A DNA stretch of 64,000 nucleotides from Geobacteraceae bacterium (GCA_024281055.1 JAMXLF010000035.1:62001-126000), one strand, 5' to 3'; shown: positions 35,135-46,681, numbered from the stretch's first letter. The notes: generated by a model not told the origin, from the letters alone. Made by a program: numbers and translations.

Positions 35135-36057
35135 CAGAGATTCCTCATGGCAGCACCCAATGCACCGGTCAGGGAGTAAAGTGCATTCCCTTCGGCAGAC
35201 GCTCCCGCGCTGCTCGAAACCAACCGTGTCACGTCAAGCCAGACGGGTTCCAGTCCGGTGGCCTCGCTGACGACTGCATGGAAGGCATCCCGTTGTTCAC
35301 GGGTAACGACATAGTAAACATCCTTGAGCGGTCGCGCGGACTCTTTTTCCTGGTATACCAAAAGCGAACTGCTGATTTCCCGAAAAAGCCTGTTGACATC
35401 AAACGTGCTACCGAGTTCCTTGGCGCGATAGAACGTTATTATTCCGTCGGAAAAAACCAGGATACTGATCACTCCTCCGTGGCACGCCAGGAATGCATAA
35501 TCTGCGGAAAGATCGAAGCGCTCAGAAAACAGCCGGTACAGGTTGAAGGTCGTGAATTCAATGCAATTAGGCTGAAGGCCAGCTTCCGCCAAAAGATCTT
35601 CATACTGATGCACAACCTGCTGCGAAATAAGCGCCACCAGAGTCGAAATTTCACCGGTATCCTTTTCCTGGAGAACCTGGAAATCGAGGTGGGCCTCCTG
35701 GATGTCGAAGGGAAAGTTTTTTTTCAGTTTCCAGCGAATGATATCCGCTCCTTCATCACGACTTCGAAACCTTGTCTCCAGATCCAGAATCAGGACTCGT
35801 CCCACCGCATCTGGAAGTGAAACTGAAACACGTTTTGTTTTCCCCAAAAGCAGGAGATAGGTCTCCCGGACCTTCGCGATAAATGCCTCCGGGTTGAGGA
35901 CATTAGGCTCTCTAAGTGAAAACCTCATGGTATCCGCAGAGAACGCGGCCATTCCGAAAGCATCGAGGCGGGGTTTGCCCTTTTTCCCTCCCACGAGCGC
36001 CATTTTCAGTCCATCCTGCGCTATTTCGATACCCAATGCCTGACTTGCGAATAACAT
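35134..36057 (-). CDS. PilM-like actin-fold cytoplasmic platform protein
   Basis: 307 aa with the actin-like ATPase fold: ALGIEIAQDGLKMALV at the N-terminus, RVSVSLPDAVGRVLILDL, NFPFDIQEAHLDFQVL and a C-terminal ALYSLTGALGAAM. In PilMNO systems it docks to PilN. The operon thus uses a PilMNO-type platform together with GspE, GspF and GspG-type parts. Confidence 0.82.
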   Translation of the reverse strand: MLFASQALGIEIAQDGLKMALVGGKKGKPRLDAFGMAAFSADTMRFSLREPNVLNPEAFIAKVRETYLLLLGKTKRVSVSLPDAVGRVLILDLETRFRSRDEGADIIRWKLKKNFPFDIQEAHLDFQVLQEKDTGEISTLVALISQQVVHQYEDLLAEAGLQPNCIEFTTFNLYRLFSERFDLSADYAFLACHGGVISILVFSDGIITFYRAKELGSTFDVNRLFREISSSLLVYQEKESARPLKDVYYVVTREQRDAFHAVVSEATGLEPVWLDVTRLVSSSAGASAEGNALYSLTGALGAAMRNL

Positions 36058-36119
36058 CTACCACCCGTTAATGTTGAGGGATTATTTTCAGAAGCGGTCG
36101 AGCATAGTCTACCCGACTT

Positions 36120-37841
36120 TTACTCTACAAACGTCACCCGGTTGATTTCCCGCAAGGTCGTTTCACCGGCAAAAACTTTCTCGACGGCCGATTCACGCAG
36201 AAAAATCGTCCCCGCTTCCCTGGCCACCTTTTTGAGCTGGGCAGCAGGAGCTTTGCTGACGATTACTTCACGTACCTCGTCGTTGAGGTCGAGAAGTTCA
36301 ACAATGGCTGAGCGACCCCGGTACCCGGTGCCGTTGCATTCGTCGCACCCTTTCACATCGTAGAACGTCACGTCACGGCACGCATCAGGGCTGAGCCCCG
36401 ATTCAAGCAGGGTTTCGTCAGACAGTTTGACCGGATACTTACATTTCGGACATACCTTTCTTACCAAACGCTGAGCCATGACGGAGTTGAGGCAGGAAAC
36501 GAAATTATAGGGATCGATTCCCATGTGGATGAACCGTCCCAGCACGTCAAAGACGTTATTGGCATGCACCGTCGTAAAGACCAGATGGCCGGTAAGAGCA
36601 GACTGTACAGCTATCTGGGCGGTTTCGGGATCCCGGATCTCCCCGACCATGATCTTGTCGGGGTCGTGCCTCAGGATGGAACGGAGCCCACGGGCAAAAG
36701 TAAGTCCTTTTTTCTCATTGACCGGAATCTGAACGATCCCCTTCAGAAGGTATTCAACGGGGTCCTCGATGGTGATTATCTTATCTTCCCCGGTATGGAT
36801 TTCCGTGAGCGCCGCATAAAGTGTGGTGGTCTTGCCGGAACCGGTTGGACCGGTGACGAGAACCATTCCGTAAGGTTCGCGAATCATTTTGCGAAAACGC
36901 TTCATCTCCCGCGGCGACATCCCCAGTACATCGAGAGTCAGCCCCTTCAGGTTCGAGGCAATGCTCTCTTTGTCAAGGATCCGGATGACCGCATCTTCAC
37001 CGAAAGCACTCGGCATTATCGAGACACGAAAATCTATGGATTTGTCGTTGATCCTGACCTTGAACCTGCCGTCCTGGGGAATGCGCCTCTCGGAAATATC
37101 CAGTTCACTCATAACCTTGAGGCGAGAAATGATCGGCCCCTGGAAATGGAGGTCAATGGTTTCAGTCGCCCGATAAAGGACGCCGTCGATTCGGTACTTG
37201 ATGATAACCCCTTCCATTGCAGTCTCGACATGAATGTCGCTGGCACGCTTGGTGAGGGCATCGAGGATGGTCGAGTTGACAAGTTTAATGATCGGGCTTG
37301 TATCAGCGGAAATCTTTTCCACCGACAAAACCTCTTCACCCTTCTCCGTCTCGGTCACCAACTGGAGCATGAAATCCTCGGATACTTCCCTGAGGACACG
37401 GCTGGTTCCTTCCCCCTTTTTCAGAAAATTAGCGATGTCCGATTCGGCGGCTATCTTCAGGACAAGGGGTCTGGCAAGAAGCAGTTCCAACTCGTCGAGC
37501 TTGATGACATCCGTCGGGTCCGAAACCGCTACCGCCAGAGCCTCTCCCTGCTCTTCCAGTGGGACGAAATGATAACGATACATGATGTCAGGCGGGAATG
37601 CGCTCAAGATGGTCTCATCCATTTTGAAACCCTTGAGGTCTATGAACTCGATGCCGAACTGTTCAGCCAGAGCCCGAGCCAGCGCCTCCTCAGAGACCAG
37701 GCCGTCGGTGACGCAGATCTCCCCCAGACGTGCATTGATTGTTTTTGATTTCTCAAGCACAAAGAGGAGTTCTTCCGATGTCAGATCCCCCCTCTCGACC
37801 AGAATAGTACCAATTTTTTTCTGCGTAAACTGCTGACTCAT
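36120..37841 (-). CDS. gspE: Type II secretion/pilus assembly ATPase GspE (PilB-like)
   Basis: 573 aa. N1E domains, then ATPase core with Walker [14 protein letters not shown], Asp box TIEDPVE, Walker B ILRHDPDKIMVGEIRD and His box TTVHANN. The tetracysteine zinc motif (CPKCKYP ... GCDECNGTGYRG) lies near residue 480. It powers pseudopilin assembly at the cytoplasmic face. Confidence 0.93.
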   Translation of the reverse strand: MSQQFTQKKIGTILVERGDLTSEELLFVLEKSKTINARLGEICVTDGLVSEEALARALAEQFGIEFIDLKGFKMDETILSAFPPDIMYRYHFVPLEEQGEALAVAVSDPTDVIKLDELELLLARPLVLKIAAESDIANFLKKGEGTSRVLREVSEDFMLQLVTETEKGEEVLSVEKISADTSPIIKLVNSTILDALTKRASDIHVETAMEGVIIKYRIDGVLYRATETIDLHFQGPIISRLKVMSELDISERRIPQDGRFKVRINDKSIDFRVSIMPSAFGEDAVIRILDKESIASNLKGLTLDVLGMSPREMKRFRKMIREPYGMVLVTGPTGSGKTTTLYAALTEIHTGEDKIITIEDPVEYLLKGIVQIPVNEKKGLTFARGLRSILRHDPDKIMVGEIRDPETAQIAVQSALTGHLVFTTVHANNVFDVLGRFIHMGIDPYNFVSCLNSVMAQRLVRKVCPKCKYPVKLSDETLLESGLSPDACRDVTFYDVKGCDECNGTGYRGRSAIVELLDLNDEVREVIVSKAPAAQLKKVAREAGTIFLRESAVEKVFAGETTLREINRVTFVE

Positions 37842-37850
37842 TATATCCCT

Positions 37851-39062
37851 TTAACCACTGACACTGCCTGCAATCTTGAACACAGGCAGATACATGGTCA
37901 CTATTATCACTCCAATGACAAGTCCCGTAACAATCAGAATAGCAGGCTCGATGGCGGTCGTCAAAACGTGGAGACTACGGTCGATTTCCTCCTCAAAATA
38001 CTCGGAGATTTCGCCGAGCATTTCCTCGAGCGAGCCGGTCGTCTCCCCCACTCCAAGCATCCGGATAGCCAAGGGCGGCATCATCTTGGCGTTTTCCAGT
38101 GCAGTTGAGAGTTGCATCCCCTCTTCCACCCTTGAAATTGCCTCCAGCAGTTTTCGTTCCAGAATCTTGTTATTAAGGGTTCCCACCGACATCTTCAGCG
38201 AGTCGACAATCGGTATCCCACTGCCCAGCACGGTTGCAAAGGTTCTAGTAAAGCCAGCTACAGCATATTTACCGAAAAGTTCCCCGAAAAAGGGAAACCT
38301 GAGCAGGAACCTGTCGAGGACGAAACGTCCGGTCTCCGTCGAACTCCATCGGCGGAACATGATGCCAGCGCCGACAATGAAAACGACGACAAGAAGAAAA
38401 TACCTTCTCATTGCCGTGGTAAAAGCGATCAGCATTTGGGTCGGCAGAGGAAGCTGGGACCCGGCATCGGCAAAAATTTGACTGAAAATGGGAACCACAT
38501 AGAGGAGGAGAACGGATACGACGACGAAAGCAAGCGTGAGAAGAATCGCGGGATAAAAGAGGGCCGAAATAACTTTTTTCTTGAATCCCTCTACCCTCTT
38601 CAGAAAGGCGATATAACGCCTGATGGTCTGGGGAAGATCGCCAGTTCGCTCGCCGGCACGAAGTGAAGCGACATAAAGATGAGAAAAAGCCCGTGGATAC
38701 TTGGCAAAGGCATCGGAAAGAGCGGCCCCCCCCTTGATTTCTTCCCGGATATCAACCAGTATCTCGGCCAGTTTCCCTTTGTCGAGCCGCTCAAGAATGG
38801 TGTCCAAGGCCTGAATTATCGGGAGGCCCGCCTTTATGAGGACAAGCAACTCCTGATTGAAGGTCAGGAATTCTTTGTTATTCACCCGCTGACGGGCGAT
38901 ACCTTTCTCCCAGAGGAACTGAAAGGGCTTTTTCTTTAGTTCAAAAACAAAATAACCTTGCTCTTCCAGGTTTTGCCGGAGCAGCGCCGGATTTATGGCC
39001 TCAAACTCCTTTTCCAGGATTTTGCCTTCGGCAGAGCCTAGCTTGCAGGTATAAATCGCCAT
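37851..39062 (-). CDS. gspF: Type II secretion inner-membrane protein GspF
   Basis: 403 aa with two GspF repeats (FNQELLVLIKAGLPIIQALD and FTRTFATVLGSGIPIVDSLK) and three membrane segments (about 170, 220 and 375). It is the first gene of the secretion operon visible here, with the others following closely on the same strand. Confidence 0.93.
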   Translation of the reverse strand: MAIYTCKLGSAEGKILEKEFEAINPALLRQNLEEQGYFVFELKKKPFQFLWEKGIARQRVNNKEFLTFNQELLVLIKAGLPIIQALDTILERLDKGKLAEILVDIREEIKGGAALSDAFAKYPRAFSHLYVASLRAGERTGDLPQTIRRYIAFLKRVEGFKKKVISALFYPAILLTLAFVVVSVLLLYVVPIFSQIFADAGSQLPLPTQMLIAFTTAMRRYFLLVVVFIVGAGIMFRRWSSTETGRFVLDRFLLRFPFFGELFGKYAVAGFTRTFATVLGSGIPIVDSLKMSVGTLNNKILERKLLEAISRVEEGMQLSTALENAKMMPPLAIRMLGVGETTGSLEEMLGEISEYFEEEIDRSLHVLTTAIEPAILIVTGLVIGVIIVTMYLPVFKIAGSVSG

Positions 39063-39347
39063 AACTGCTTATTAATACCATAACTCCAGCAAAATGGAAA
39101 GAAAAACCACGGCCATCAAGCCTAGAGCCGGCAAGTCATCGGCTTGTGCGCTCTATATGGCACGGCAGCAAAACAACGACCCGATCCCGCTTTCAGGTGC
39201 CCGGAGCAAATCATGGCAGCCACTTAAACGATATCCTATCGTACGGGAAAGAAAAATCTATTCAGTACGCGCGGTTGCCGGTTTTGGCACCACGAATTAA
39301 ATCGCCACCCTCGGTGGAATTGTCACTGGAATCATACAAGGGAGAAC

Positions 39348-39425
39348 ATGAAAGGAAGACAGGCGAGATTCTGCTTGGAGACATATGTAGAAAGTCCGGG
39401 ACTGGAAAGAATTACAGAATACTGA
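39348..39425 (+). CDS. Possible 25-aa peptide
   Basis: ATG at 39348 with GGGAGA seven bases upstream, ending TGA 39425 (MKGRQARFCLETYVESPGLE then RITEY). It lies alone in the 389-bp gap 39063-39451, where nothing else was recognised. It may be a remnant of a longer gene. Confidence 0.2.
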   Translation: MKGRQARFCLETYVESPGLERITEY

Positions 39426-39451
39426 ACTAGAAGGTTCCGGATCTTGCCAAC

Positions 39452-39637
39452 TCAGGCGTTGAGCATTCCCAAGAACCATGCTGCGTAAAAAAAAATTACC
39501 GCCCCCCCCCACATGACAGAGACTTTACCGGAGAATGAATGGGCGGAAGAAAATGATTTAAGGATAAATCCGATCGTTGCAAGAATCCATCCCCAGAATC
39601 CGACTACACAGGTAATTGCCCATCCTTCGTGCATCAT
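39452..39637 (-). CDS. Small two-TM membrane protein coupled to the glycosyltransferase
   Basis: 61 aa from the first of two adjacent ATGs (39637), GAGGGGG upstream. Two hydrophobic helices (AITCVVGFWGWILATIGFIL and VSVMWGGAVIFFYAAWFLGM) around a polar loop. The ATG overlaps the upstream stop (ATGA), so it is probably translated with the glycosyltransferase and may assist it. No family recognised. Confidence 0.55.
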   Translation of the reverse strand: MMHEGWAITCVVGFWGWILATIGFILKSFSSAHSFSGKVSVMWGGAVIFFYAAWFLGMLNA

Positions 39638-40365
39638 TTCCCCCTCGCATGAAAAATCTTGCTGCACAGCGAGCCGATCTTCAGCTTCCAGACCATTAAT
39701 ACAGCCTCGCGGACGATCTTTTTTGACATCTTCGAAGTGCCGGCATGACGATCGATAAAGATGATGGGAACCTCGCCTATTCTAAACCCCTTCTCCATAC
39801 ACCGGTAGTTCATCTCTATCTGGAAGGAGTACCCGTCGGACTGTATCTTTTCGGGCGCAATAGCCTCCAAAACTTCTCGTTTGAAGCATTTGAATCCACT
39901 GGTACAATCAGAAATCCGGAGACCGGTGATGGTTCTGGTGTAGACACTGGCAAAGTAACTGAGCATGAGACGCCGCAAAGGCCAGTTCACGACACTGACC
40001 CCATTCAGGTAACGGGACCCGATGACGAGGTCGCACTCCTTCATTTTTTCAAAAAAATGCGGCAGCATGGCAGGATCATGGGAAAAATCGGCATCCATTT
40101 CCACAACATAATCAGCCCCCATGTCCAATGCAATTTTGAACCCCTCACGGTAGGCGGAACCCAAACCTAATTTGCCCTTCCGATGGAGAACCCGAATTCG
40201 CCCGTCCCTTCCGGCCATCGTGTCAGCCAATTCCCCGGTACCATCGGGCGAATTGTCATCGACGATGAGAATCATGATGCCTTCGCCTTGAAGGAGCACC
40301 TCCTTTGCAAGCTTCTCTAAATTATCCCGCTCATTATATGTGGGAATTACCACAACAGCTTTCAA
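39634..40365 (-). CDS. Polyprenol-phosphate mannosyl/glycosyltransferase (DPM1-like, GT2)
   Basis: 243 aa. GT2 fold motifs: VVVIPTYNERDNLEKL, VDDNSPDGTGEL, catalytic-metal DxD in EMDADFSHDP, and GSRYLNGVSVVNWP. It lacks the C-terminal membrane helices of DPM/GtrB enzymes, like eukaryotic-type soluble DPM1. It transfers a sugar from a nucleotide donor to a lipid phosphate; the sugar cannot be read from sequence. Confidence 0.85.
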   Translation of the reverse strand: MKAVVVIPTYNERDNLEKLAKEVLLQGEGIMILIVDDNSPDGTGELADTMAGRDGRIRVLHRKGKLGLGSAYREGFKIALDMGADYVVEMDADFSHDPAMLPHFFEKMKECDLVIGSRYLNGVSVVNWPLRRLMLSYFASVYTRTITGLRISDCTSGFKCFKREVLEAIAPEKIQSDGYSFQIEMNYRCMEKGFRIGEVPIIFIDRHAGTSKMSKKIVREAVLMVWKLKIGSLCSKIFHARGK

Positions 40366-40510
40366 AACGATTGTCTCTCTCTGAAACAGACTTTCACGCT
40401 ATTCCTCATTTCGACGTGAACCCGGGAAATACAGGCGTAGCCCGATAACAAGGATAAACGATTTTTCTGCGGTTAGTCAAGAAACCAAGCCACTGGTAAT
40501 CTTTGGCAAT

Positions 40511-40537
40511 AAAAAAGGCCATGTTTATTCATGGCCT
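40511..40537 (-). terminator. Terminator of the tRNA operon
   Basis: Minus strand AGGCCATG/CATGGCCT stem (40537-40530 with 40523-40516) then T6. Confidence 0.85.
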
Positions 40538-40546
40538 CTTCTTATT

Positions 40547-40623
<77 letters not shown>

Positions 40624-40686
40624 AAATCAGATATGCACTTTTCAGTATCGGACAGACTCGAGACTATGACAGTCCCGAACCAAATA

Positions 40687-40762
40687 TGGTGGGCGAAACA
40701 GGGATCGAACCTGTGACATCCAGCTTGTAAGGCTGGCGCTCTCCCAGCTGAGCTATTCGCCC
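40687..40762 (-). tRNA. tRNA-Val (TAC)
   Basis: 76 nt with encoded CCA; acceptor GGGCGAA/TTCGCCC, anticodon TAC in CCTTACAAG. Confidence 0.95.
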
Positions 40763-40770
40763 TGAAAAAA

Positions 40771-40847
<77 letters not shown>

Positions 40848-40910
40848 ATTTATTTCTCTACGACTTCGACGTACACTGTCGAACTTTAAAACGCGATAAA
40901 AGGAATAAAA

Positions 40911-40940
40911 TATTTACCAGAATAGTGGCCTGAGTGTCAA
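40911..40940 (-). promoter_or_regulatory. Promoter of the Asp-Val-Asp tRNA operon
   Basis: Minus strand TTGACA (40940-40935), 18-bp spacer, TAAATA (40916-40911), about 65 bp before the first tRNA. Confidence 0.6.
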
Positions 40941-40965
40941 GATTTTTTTATGGGTGCACACTCGT

Positions 40966-43383
40966 TCAGTGTGCAGTGACAGAGGCCCCCGATGAAGCAG
41001 CTGACTCATCCGTAACATCGGCTTCCTTCCCCCCGAGCGTGTCTCCCAGAAGGGCGAAAGAAAGAACCTCGTCCATATGGCTAACCGGATGAATAGTCAA
41101 TCCCCGCAGCATTTCCTTCGGAACATCGGCCAGGTCCTTTTTGTTTTCGTACGGAATGAGCACCGTTTTTATCTGGCCCCGTTTGGCTGCCAGGATTTTC
41201 TCCTTGAGCCCGCCAATTGCCAGAACCCTGCCACGTAACGTAATTTCGCCAGTCATGGCCACATCTTTCCTTACCATCCTCCCCGTTAGTGCCGAAGTGA
41301 TCGCCGTGGCCATGGTAATTCCAGCTGATGGGCCATCTTTTGGGATAGCCCCTTCCGGCACATGAATGTGAATATCTGTATTCTGGTAGAATTCACGGGC
41401 AAGTCCCAATATCCGAGACCGAGACCGGACGTATGTCATGGCTGCATGTGCGGATTCCTGCATGACGTCACCCAACTTCCCGGTAATGGTCAGTTTCCCG
41501 TTGCCGGGAAGAACCGCTACCTCAATATTAAGCAGTTCCCCGCCGACTTCGGTCCAAGCCAGTCCGGTAACGACTCCTACCGCATCCTGCTCTTCAGCGA
41601 CACCAAACTTGAATTTTTCTACCCCAAGGTATTCTCTGACCTGTCGTGGCTGTATAACGTATTTACCACCCGCCCTCTTCGATATCTTGCGGGCAATCTT
41701 GCGACAGATATTGGCAATTTCCCGCTCCAGGTTACGCACACCGGCCTCACGAGTATAGTGCCGAATAATCTCTAGCAGGGCCTTGTCGGTAATCACTACA
41801 TCTTTCCCTTCCAGACCATGAGCCGTCAATTGTTTCGTTACCAGATAATTACGGGCGATATTGAGTTTTTCATTCTCCGTATAGCCATCCAGCTTGATGA
41901 CTTCCAGCCTGTCCAGCAAAGGCCTCGGGATGGTGTAAAGAGAGTTGGCAGTAGTGATGAACATGACCCGCGACAGATCGTAGTCCACATCGAGAAAGTG
42001 GTCATTGAACAAAGCGTTCTGTTCGGGATCGAGAACTTCCAGAAGTGCAGAAGCAGGGTCGCCGCGAAAATCTGAGCTGAGCTTGTCGATCTCATCGAGC
42101 AGAAAAACCGGATTGTTGCTCCCCCCCTTTTTCAGGTTCTGGAGAATCTTTCCCGGCATGGCCCCCACATACGTACGGCGGTGTCCCCTGATCTCCGCTT
42201 CATCACGGACCCCGCCAAGCGACATCTTGACGAATGTCCTGCCTGTTGCCCTGGCAATGGAACGGGCCAGAGACGTCTTACCAACACCCGGCGGACCCGC
42301 CAGACAAAGGATAGGCCCCTTGATTTTCTTAACCAGGTTATTAACAGAGAGATATTCGAGAACCCGTTCCTTGACCTTATCGAGTCCATAATGGTCCTCG
42401 TTCAGGACCCTTTCCGCAACATTGATGTCGTGAATCTCACGGGAAAATTTCCCCCATGGCAATGAAACCAGCCAATCCACGTAGTTTCTCACCACGGCCG
42501 ACTCGGCAGACATGGGGGACATGAGCTTCAGCTTCTTGAGTTCCGCGTGGGCTTTCTGCTTCGCCTCTTTGGACAACTTCTGCTTCTCGACCCTTTCTTC
42601 GAGCTCGCGGAGCTCCTGCTTGAATTCGTCTTTCCCCCCAAGCTCTTTCTGGATGGCCCGCATCTGTTCGTTCAGATAATACTCTTTCTGGGTCTTCTCC
42701 ATCTGTTTCTTGACGCGGGCACGTATCTTCTTCTCGATCTGGAGAATCTCAATCTCTGATTCCACGAACCTCAGCAGTTTCTCCAGACGTTGCGCCGGAT
42801 CCATAATAGCAAGGAGTTCCTGTTTGTCCGGTAGCTTAAGATTGAGATGAGCGACGATACTGTCCGCAAGTCGGGACGGCTCCGAAATACCGGAAACCGT
42901 ATTCATGGCTTCAGTGGGAATATTCTTCGCCAATTTGACGTAATTCTCAAAGGTCGCAACAACTCCACGCTTCAAGGCCTCCATTTCGGGGTTAAGGACG
43001 TTGTCCTCGTAGGCCTCTTCAACTTCAACCATGAAATACTCGGGTTTGGTAAGATACCCCGTAATAATGCCGCGCCGCTTCCCTTCCACGAGAACCTTGA
43101 CGGTTCCGTCGGGGAGTTTCAACAGCTGAATAATCTGACAGATCGTGCCGACAGTGTAAATGTCACCAGCGGTGGGTTCTTCCGTCTTGGCCTGTTTCTG
43201 GGTGGCGAGAAAGATGGTTTTCGAGCCGGCCATGGCGGCTTCCAAGGCTAGAATGGATCTTTCCCGTCCCACGAATAGCGGCACGACCATGTGGGGAAAA
43301 ACAACCATGTCCCGTAAAGGCAGAAGAGGGAATCTTGCCAGATTCCCCCCCTGTTTGCTGCCCGGTTCTTTCGTTATTTCCAT
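40966..43383 (-). CDS. lon: ATP-dependent protease Lon
   Basis: 805 aa from the ATG at 43383; the frame extends upstream into clpX but without homology. N-terminal LonN ([20 protein letters not shown]), AAA+ module with Walker [12 protein letters not shown], and the Ser/Lys protease with [12 protein letters not shown]. It degrades damaged and regulatory proteins. It starts 17 bp after clpX on the same strand. Confidence 0.97.
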   Translation of the reverse strand: MEITKEPGSKQGGNLARFPLLPLRDMVVFPHMVVPLFVGRERSILALEAAMAGSKTIFLATQKQAKTEEPTAGDIYTVGTICQIIQLLKLPDGTVKVLVEGKRRGIITGYLTKPEYFMVEVEEAYEDNVLNPEMEALKRGVVATFENYVKLAKNIPTEAMNTVSGISEPSRLADSIVAHLNLKLPDKQELLAIMDPAQRLEKLLRFVESEIEILQIEKKIRARVKKQMEKTQKEYYLNEQMRAIQKELGGKDEFKQELRELEERVEKQKLSKEAKQKAHAELKKLKLMSPMSAESAVVRNYVDWLVSLPWGKFSREIHDINVAERVLNEDHYGLDKVKERVLEYLSVNNLVKKIKGPILCLAGPPGVGKTSLARSIARATGRTFVKMSLGGVRDEAEIRGHRRTYVGAMPGKILQNLKKGGSNNPVFLLDEIDKLSSDFRGDPASALLEVLDPEQNALFNDHFLDVDYDLSRVMFITTANSLYTIPRPLLDRLEVIKLDGYTENEKLNIARNYLVTKQLTAHGLEGKDVVITDKALLEIIRHYTREAGVRNLEREIANICRKIARKISKRAGGKYVIQPRQVREYLGVEKFKFGVAEEQDAVGVVTGLAWTEVGGELLNIEVAVLPGNGKLTITGKLGDVMQESAHAAMTYVRSRSRILGLAREFYQNTDIHIHVPEGAIPKDGPSAGITMATAITSALTGRMVRKDVAMTGEITLRGRVLAIGGLKEKILAAKRGQIKTVLIPYENKKDLADVPKEMLRGLTIHPVSHMDEVLSFALLGDTLGGKEADVTDESAASSGASVTAH

Positions 43384-43399
43384 GAACGTAATCCTGTCG

Positions 43400-44653
43400 T
43401 TAAGCCGATTCAGCCACGTTTTCGTAAACGATAATCGGTTTTTCCCGGGTGTAGATGACATCGTCGTTGATGACGACTTCCTTAACCATGCTCTGGGAGG
43501 GAATCTCGTACATGATGTCCAGCATGGCATTCTCGAGAATAGAGCGCAGCCCCCGGGCGCCTGTCTTGCGTTTCAACGCTTCCCGGGCAATGGCTACCAG
43601 CGAACCGTCGGTAAACTTCAGCTTTACATGCTCCATTTCAAACAGTTTCTGATACTGCTTGACCAGAGCGTTTTTCGGCTCTTTGAGAATCTGGACCATC
43701 GCCTCCTCGTCAAGCTCGGACAACGTGGCAAGAACAGGAAGGCGCCCGATGAATTCCGGAATGAAGCCGAATTTCAGGAGGTCTTCCGGCGTGACTTCGG
43801 TGAGGAGTTCCCCGGCTTTCTTTTCTATCTTTTTCCGCACATCAGCACCAAAGCCGAGGGTTTTCACACCGATCCGCTGCTGGATGATGTTGTCCAGGCC
43901 GGCAAAAGCGCCGCCACAGATGAAAAGGATATTTGTTGTGTCGACCTTGAGGAATTCCTGCTGGGGATGCTTTCGCCCTCCCTTGGGAGGCACGCTTGCC
44001 ACGGTTCCCTCGATGATCTTCAGGAGGGCCTGTTGCACACCCTCTCCCGACACGTCACGTGTAATGGACGGCGAATCGGATTTGCGGGCTATCTTGTCTA
44101 TTTCATCGATATAGATGATTCCCTTCTGCGCACGTTCCACATCGTAATCGGCGGCTTGCAGAAGATTGAGAATGATATTCTCCACATCCTCGCCCACATA
44201 GCCGGCCTCGGTAAGATTCGTAGCGTCGGCCATGGCAAAGGGAACCTTGAGGATTCGAGCCAGCGTCTGGGCGAGGAGGGTCTTGCCGGAACCGGTGGGG
44301 CCGAGCAGCAGAATATTGCTCTTCTGCATCTCCACATCGCCCGGTTTCCCCATCGCTTCGATGCGTTTGTAATGGTTGTAAACGGCAACCGCCAGAATTT
44401 TCTTGGCGCGGTCCTGACCGATCACATACTCGTCCAGAACCTCCTTTATTTCCTGGGGCTTGGGCAGTTTCTTTGCGTCCGGTCCCATCGCCTCTTCGAG
44501 CTTTGTCTCCTCGGCGATGATGTCATTGCACAACTCGATACACTCGTCACAGATGTATACCGTCGGCCCGGCAATCAGTTTTTTAACTTCATCCTGGCTT
44601 TTCCCGCAGAAGGAACAGATCAGACTATCGGGGCGGTCATCTCTTCTACTCAC
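43400..44653 (-). CDS. clpX: ATP-dependent Clp protease subunit ClpX
   Basis: 417 aa. GTG start at 44653 with GGGAGG, overlapping the clpP stop (GTGA). Zinc-binding domain C13, C16, C35, C38; Walker [15 protein letters not shown]-type ClpP-docking loop region LIDRIGV-like at [12 protein letters not shown]. It unfolds substrates for ClpP. Confidence 0.97.
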   Translation of the reverse strand: MSRRDDRPDSLICSFCGKSQDEVKKLIAGPTVYICDECIELCNDIIAEETKLEEAMGPDAKKLPKPQEIKEVLDEYVIGQDRAKKILAVAVYNHYKRIEAMGKPGDVEMQKSNILLLGPTGSGKTLLAQTLARILKVPFAMADATNLTEAGYVGEDVENIILNLLQAADYDVERAQKGIIYIDEIDKIARKSDSPSITRDVSGEGVQQALLKIIEGTVASVPPKGGRKHPQQEFLKVDTTNILFICGGAFAGLDNIIQQRIGVKTLGFGADVRKKIEKKAGELLTEVTPEDLLKFGFIPEFIGRLPVLATLSELDEEAMVQILKEPKNALVKQYQKLFEMEHVKLKFTDGSLVAIAREALKRKTGARGLRSILENAMLDIMYEIPSQSMVKEVVINDDVIYTREKPIIVYENVAESA

Positions 44654-45249
44654 CGGGAACCTCCCGTCATGATGTTTCTTGTTACGATAGAATCAATGAT
44701 ACCATAGTTCCTGGCTTCTTCACCAGACATAAAATAATCCCGTTCCGTATCGCTTTCGACCTTTGCCAGGGGCTGACCGGAGTGCCCCGACAGAAGTTCG
44801 TTCAGTTTCTTTTTCATGCGCAGTATTTCCTGGGCATGAATGTGGATATCAGTAGCCTGCCCCTGGAAACCACCAAGGGGTTGATGGATCATGATCCGTG
44901 AATTGGTGAGGCTGAATCTCTTCCCTTTCTCACCGCCGGCAAGGAGCAGGGCCGCCATGGAAGCCGCCTGGCCGACACAGATGGTAGAGACGGGCGCCTT
45001 GATATACTGCATGGTGTCGTATATGGCCATGCCTGCCGTCACCACTCCGCCCGGCGAATTGATGTAGAGGTGAATATCCTTGTCCGGGTCCTCTGCCTCG
45101 AGGAAAAGGAGCTGGGCAATGACCAGATTGGAGAGATGGTCATCGATACCTCCCCCAAGGAAAACGATCCGGTCCTTCAGAAGCCTGGAATATATATCGT
45201 AAGACCGCTCGCCCCTGCCGGTCTGCTCAACCACGATAGGTACCAGCAT
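44650..45249 (-). CDS. clpP: ATP-dependent Clp protease proteolytic subunit ClpP
   Basis: 199 aa from the ATG at 45249 (GGGGAGG). Catalytic triad S97 (GQAASMAA), H122 (MIHQP) and D171 (ERDYFM). It forms the tetradecameric protease with ClpX encoded just downstream. Confidence 0.97.
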   Translation of the reverse strand: MLVPIVVEQTGRGERSYDIYSRLLKDRIVFLGGGIDDHLSNLVIAQLLFLEAEDPDKDIHLYINSPGGVVTAGMAIYDTMQYIKAPVSTICVGQAASMAALLLAGGEKGKRFSLTNSRIMIHQPLGGFQGQATDIHIHAQEILRMKKKLNELLSGHSGQPLAKVESDTERDYFMSGEEARNYGIIDSIVTRNIMTGGSR

Positions 45250-45265
45250 GGTATCCTCCCCTGAA

Positions 45266-46567
45266 TTAGATTTCGCCACGCGCAACATCCGTTATTCTGG
45301 CCAGTCCAAGGAGGTGAGCCAGCGCCCTTTCCTCCCTGATCTGAGCGGTGAGATTCTCTTTGGCACGCTCGTTCTGCAGATAATAATTCCTGACCGTCTC
45401 TAGGCTTTCATGGGCATCGCCGGCAAGGCTGTTGATCTTTTCCTCAAGATCGCTTTCCTCGACCGTAATCCCTACCTGTCTGGCGAGTGCGTCAAGGAGA
45501 AGCGACCCCTTAACCTGGCTCACGGCAACGTCCCGGAACTGGGCCTTGTATTGTGCTTCGTCCATGCCCATCATTTCAAGGGAAAGCCTCTGGTAGGCAA
45601 GCCGCTTCTTGGTGTTGTCAAGCATCGCCTCCAGCTGCCTGTCGACCAGCCCATCGGGGACTTCGATGTCGTTCCGGTCGATCAGTGCCTTGAGCAACCG
45701 CTCGCGCAGTTCAACTTCGATCCGCTCCTGTTCCTGCTTCTCCTGAATCTCAGTCAGTTTCGCCCGGAGCTCGCCGAGGGTTTCGAACTCGCCGAATTCC
45801 TTAGCCAGATCGTCATCAAGGGGAGGAAGCTCCTTCACCTTGATCTCCTTCAGCGAAACCGTGAATGTTGCCTCCTTGCCGGCCAACTCTTTCTTGCCGT
45901 AGTCCTCCGGGAACGTCACGTTGATTGCCTGCTCCTCACCGGCCTGCATGCCGCAGACCTGCTCCTCGAAACCGGGAATAAACCGGCCGGACCCGAGTTC
46001 GAGCTGAAAATCAGTGGCTTCACCCTGGTCAAAGGGAACGCCATCCACAAACCCTTTGAAATCAATGGTCACGAAATCGCCATTGGTAGCTGCACGCCCT
46101 TCCTCGACGGGCTTCAACTGGGCCATGCTCTCCCGCATCTCCTGGAGACGCCGGTCAATCGCTCCCTCGTCGAGGACAAACTTTTCCTTTTTCACTTCCA
46201 ACCCCGCGAAGTCCTTGACCTCTATCTCGGGAAACACTTCGACAGTAGCGGAATAGGTAAAAGCCTCCCCCCGTTTTACCTCGTCGCTCTCGATCTCGGG
46301 GTGGGATACCGGGTAAATCTTCTCGTCCATGAGGGCCTTGAAGTAAGTATCATTGACGATGGTCTTGAGGACCTCATCTGCCATCACATCCCGGTAATGC
46401 TTCTCGATATAAGACTGGGGCGCTTTCCCTTTCCTGAACCCCTTGATAGAGGCCCGTTTGCGGATAGCATCATACGCCTTGTCGATCTCCGTCGTGATGC
46501 GGTCTGCGGGTATCTGGAAATGGAGCTTCTTCTTCACCGAACTCAGTTTTTCAACCTTGATCTGCAT
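45266..46567 (-). CDS. tig: Trigger factor
   Basis: 433 aa: ribosome-binding domain with the GFRKGKAP signature, FKBP-type PPIase domain (about 160-245, [14 protein letters not shown]), and a helical C-domain. It folds nascent chains at the ribosome exit. First gene of tig-clpP-clpX-lon. Confidence 0.96.
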   Translation of the reverse strand: MQIKVEKLSSVKKKLHFQIPADRITTEIDKAYDAIRKRASIKGFRKGKAPQSYIEKHYRDVMADEVLKTIVNDTYFKALMDEKIYPVSHPEIESDEVKRGEAFTYSATVEVFPEIEVKDFAGLEVKKEKFVLDEGAIDRRLQEMRESMAQLKPVEEGRAATNGDFVTIDFKGFVDGVPFDQGEATDFQLELGSGRFIPGFEEQVCGMQAGEEQAINVTFPEDYGKKELAGKEATFTVSLKEIKVKELPPLDDDLAKEFGEFETLGELRAKLTEIQEKQEQERIEVELRERLLKALIDRNDIEVPDGLVDRQLEAMLDNTKKRLAYQRLSLEMMGMDEAQYKAQFRDVAVSQVKGSLLLDALARQVGITVEESDLEEKINSLAGDAHESLETVRNYYLQNERAKENLTAQIREERALAHLLGLARITDVARGEI

Positions 46568-46681
46568 TGCGAACCTCTCTCCTGAAAATAAGTGGTAAAA
46601 TTGGCAGCAGGTGTGATGCCGGCAGTTTAATCCGGTTGGTGTCGTGCTGTGGCGGGAGTCGCACAGGGCGATTCAGTTGAC

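Noticed and set aside
39094-39300. 68-codon plus-strand frame after gspF
   Set aside because: No ribosome-binding site, no motif and poor codon bias.
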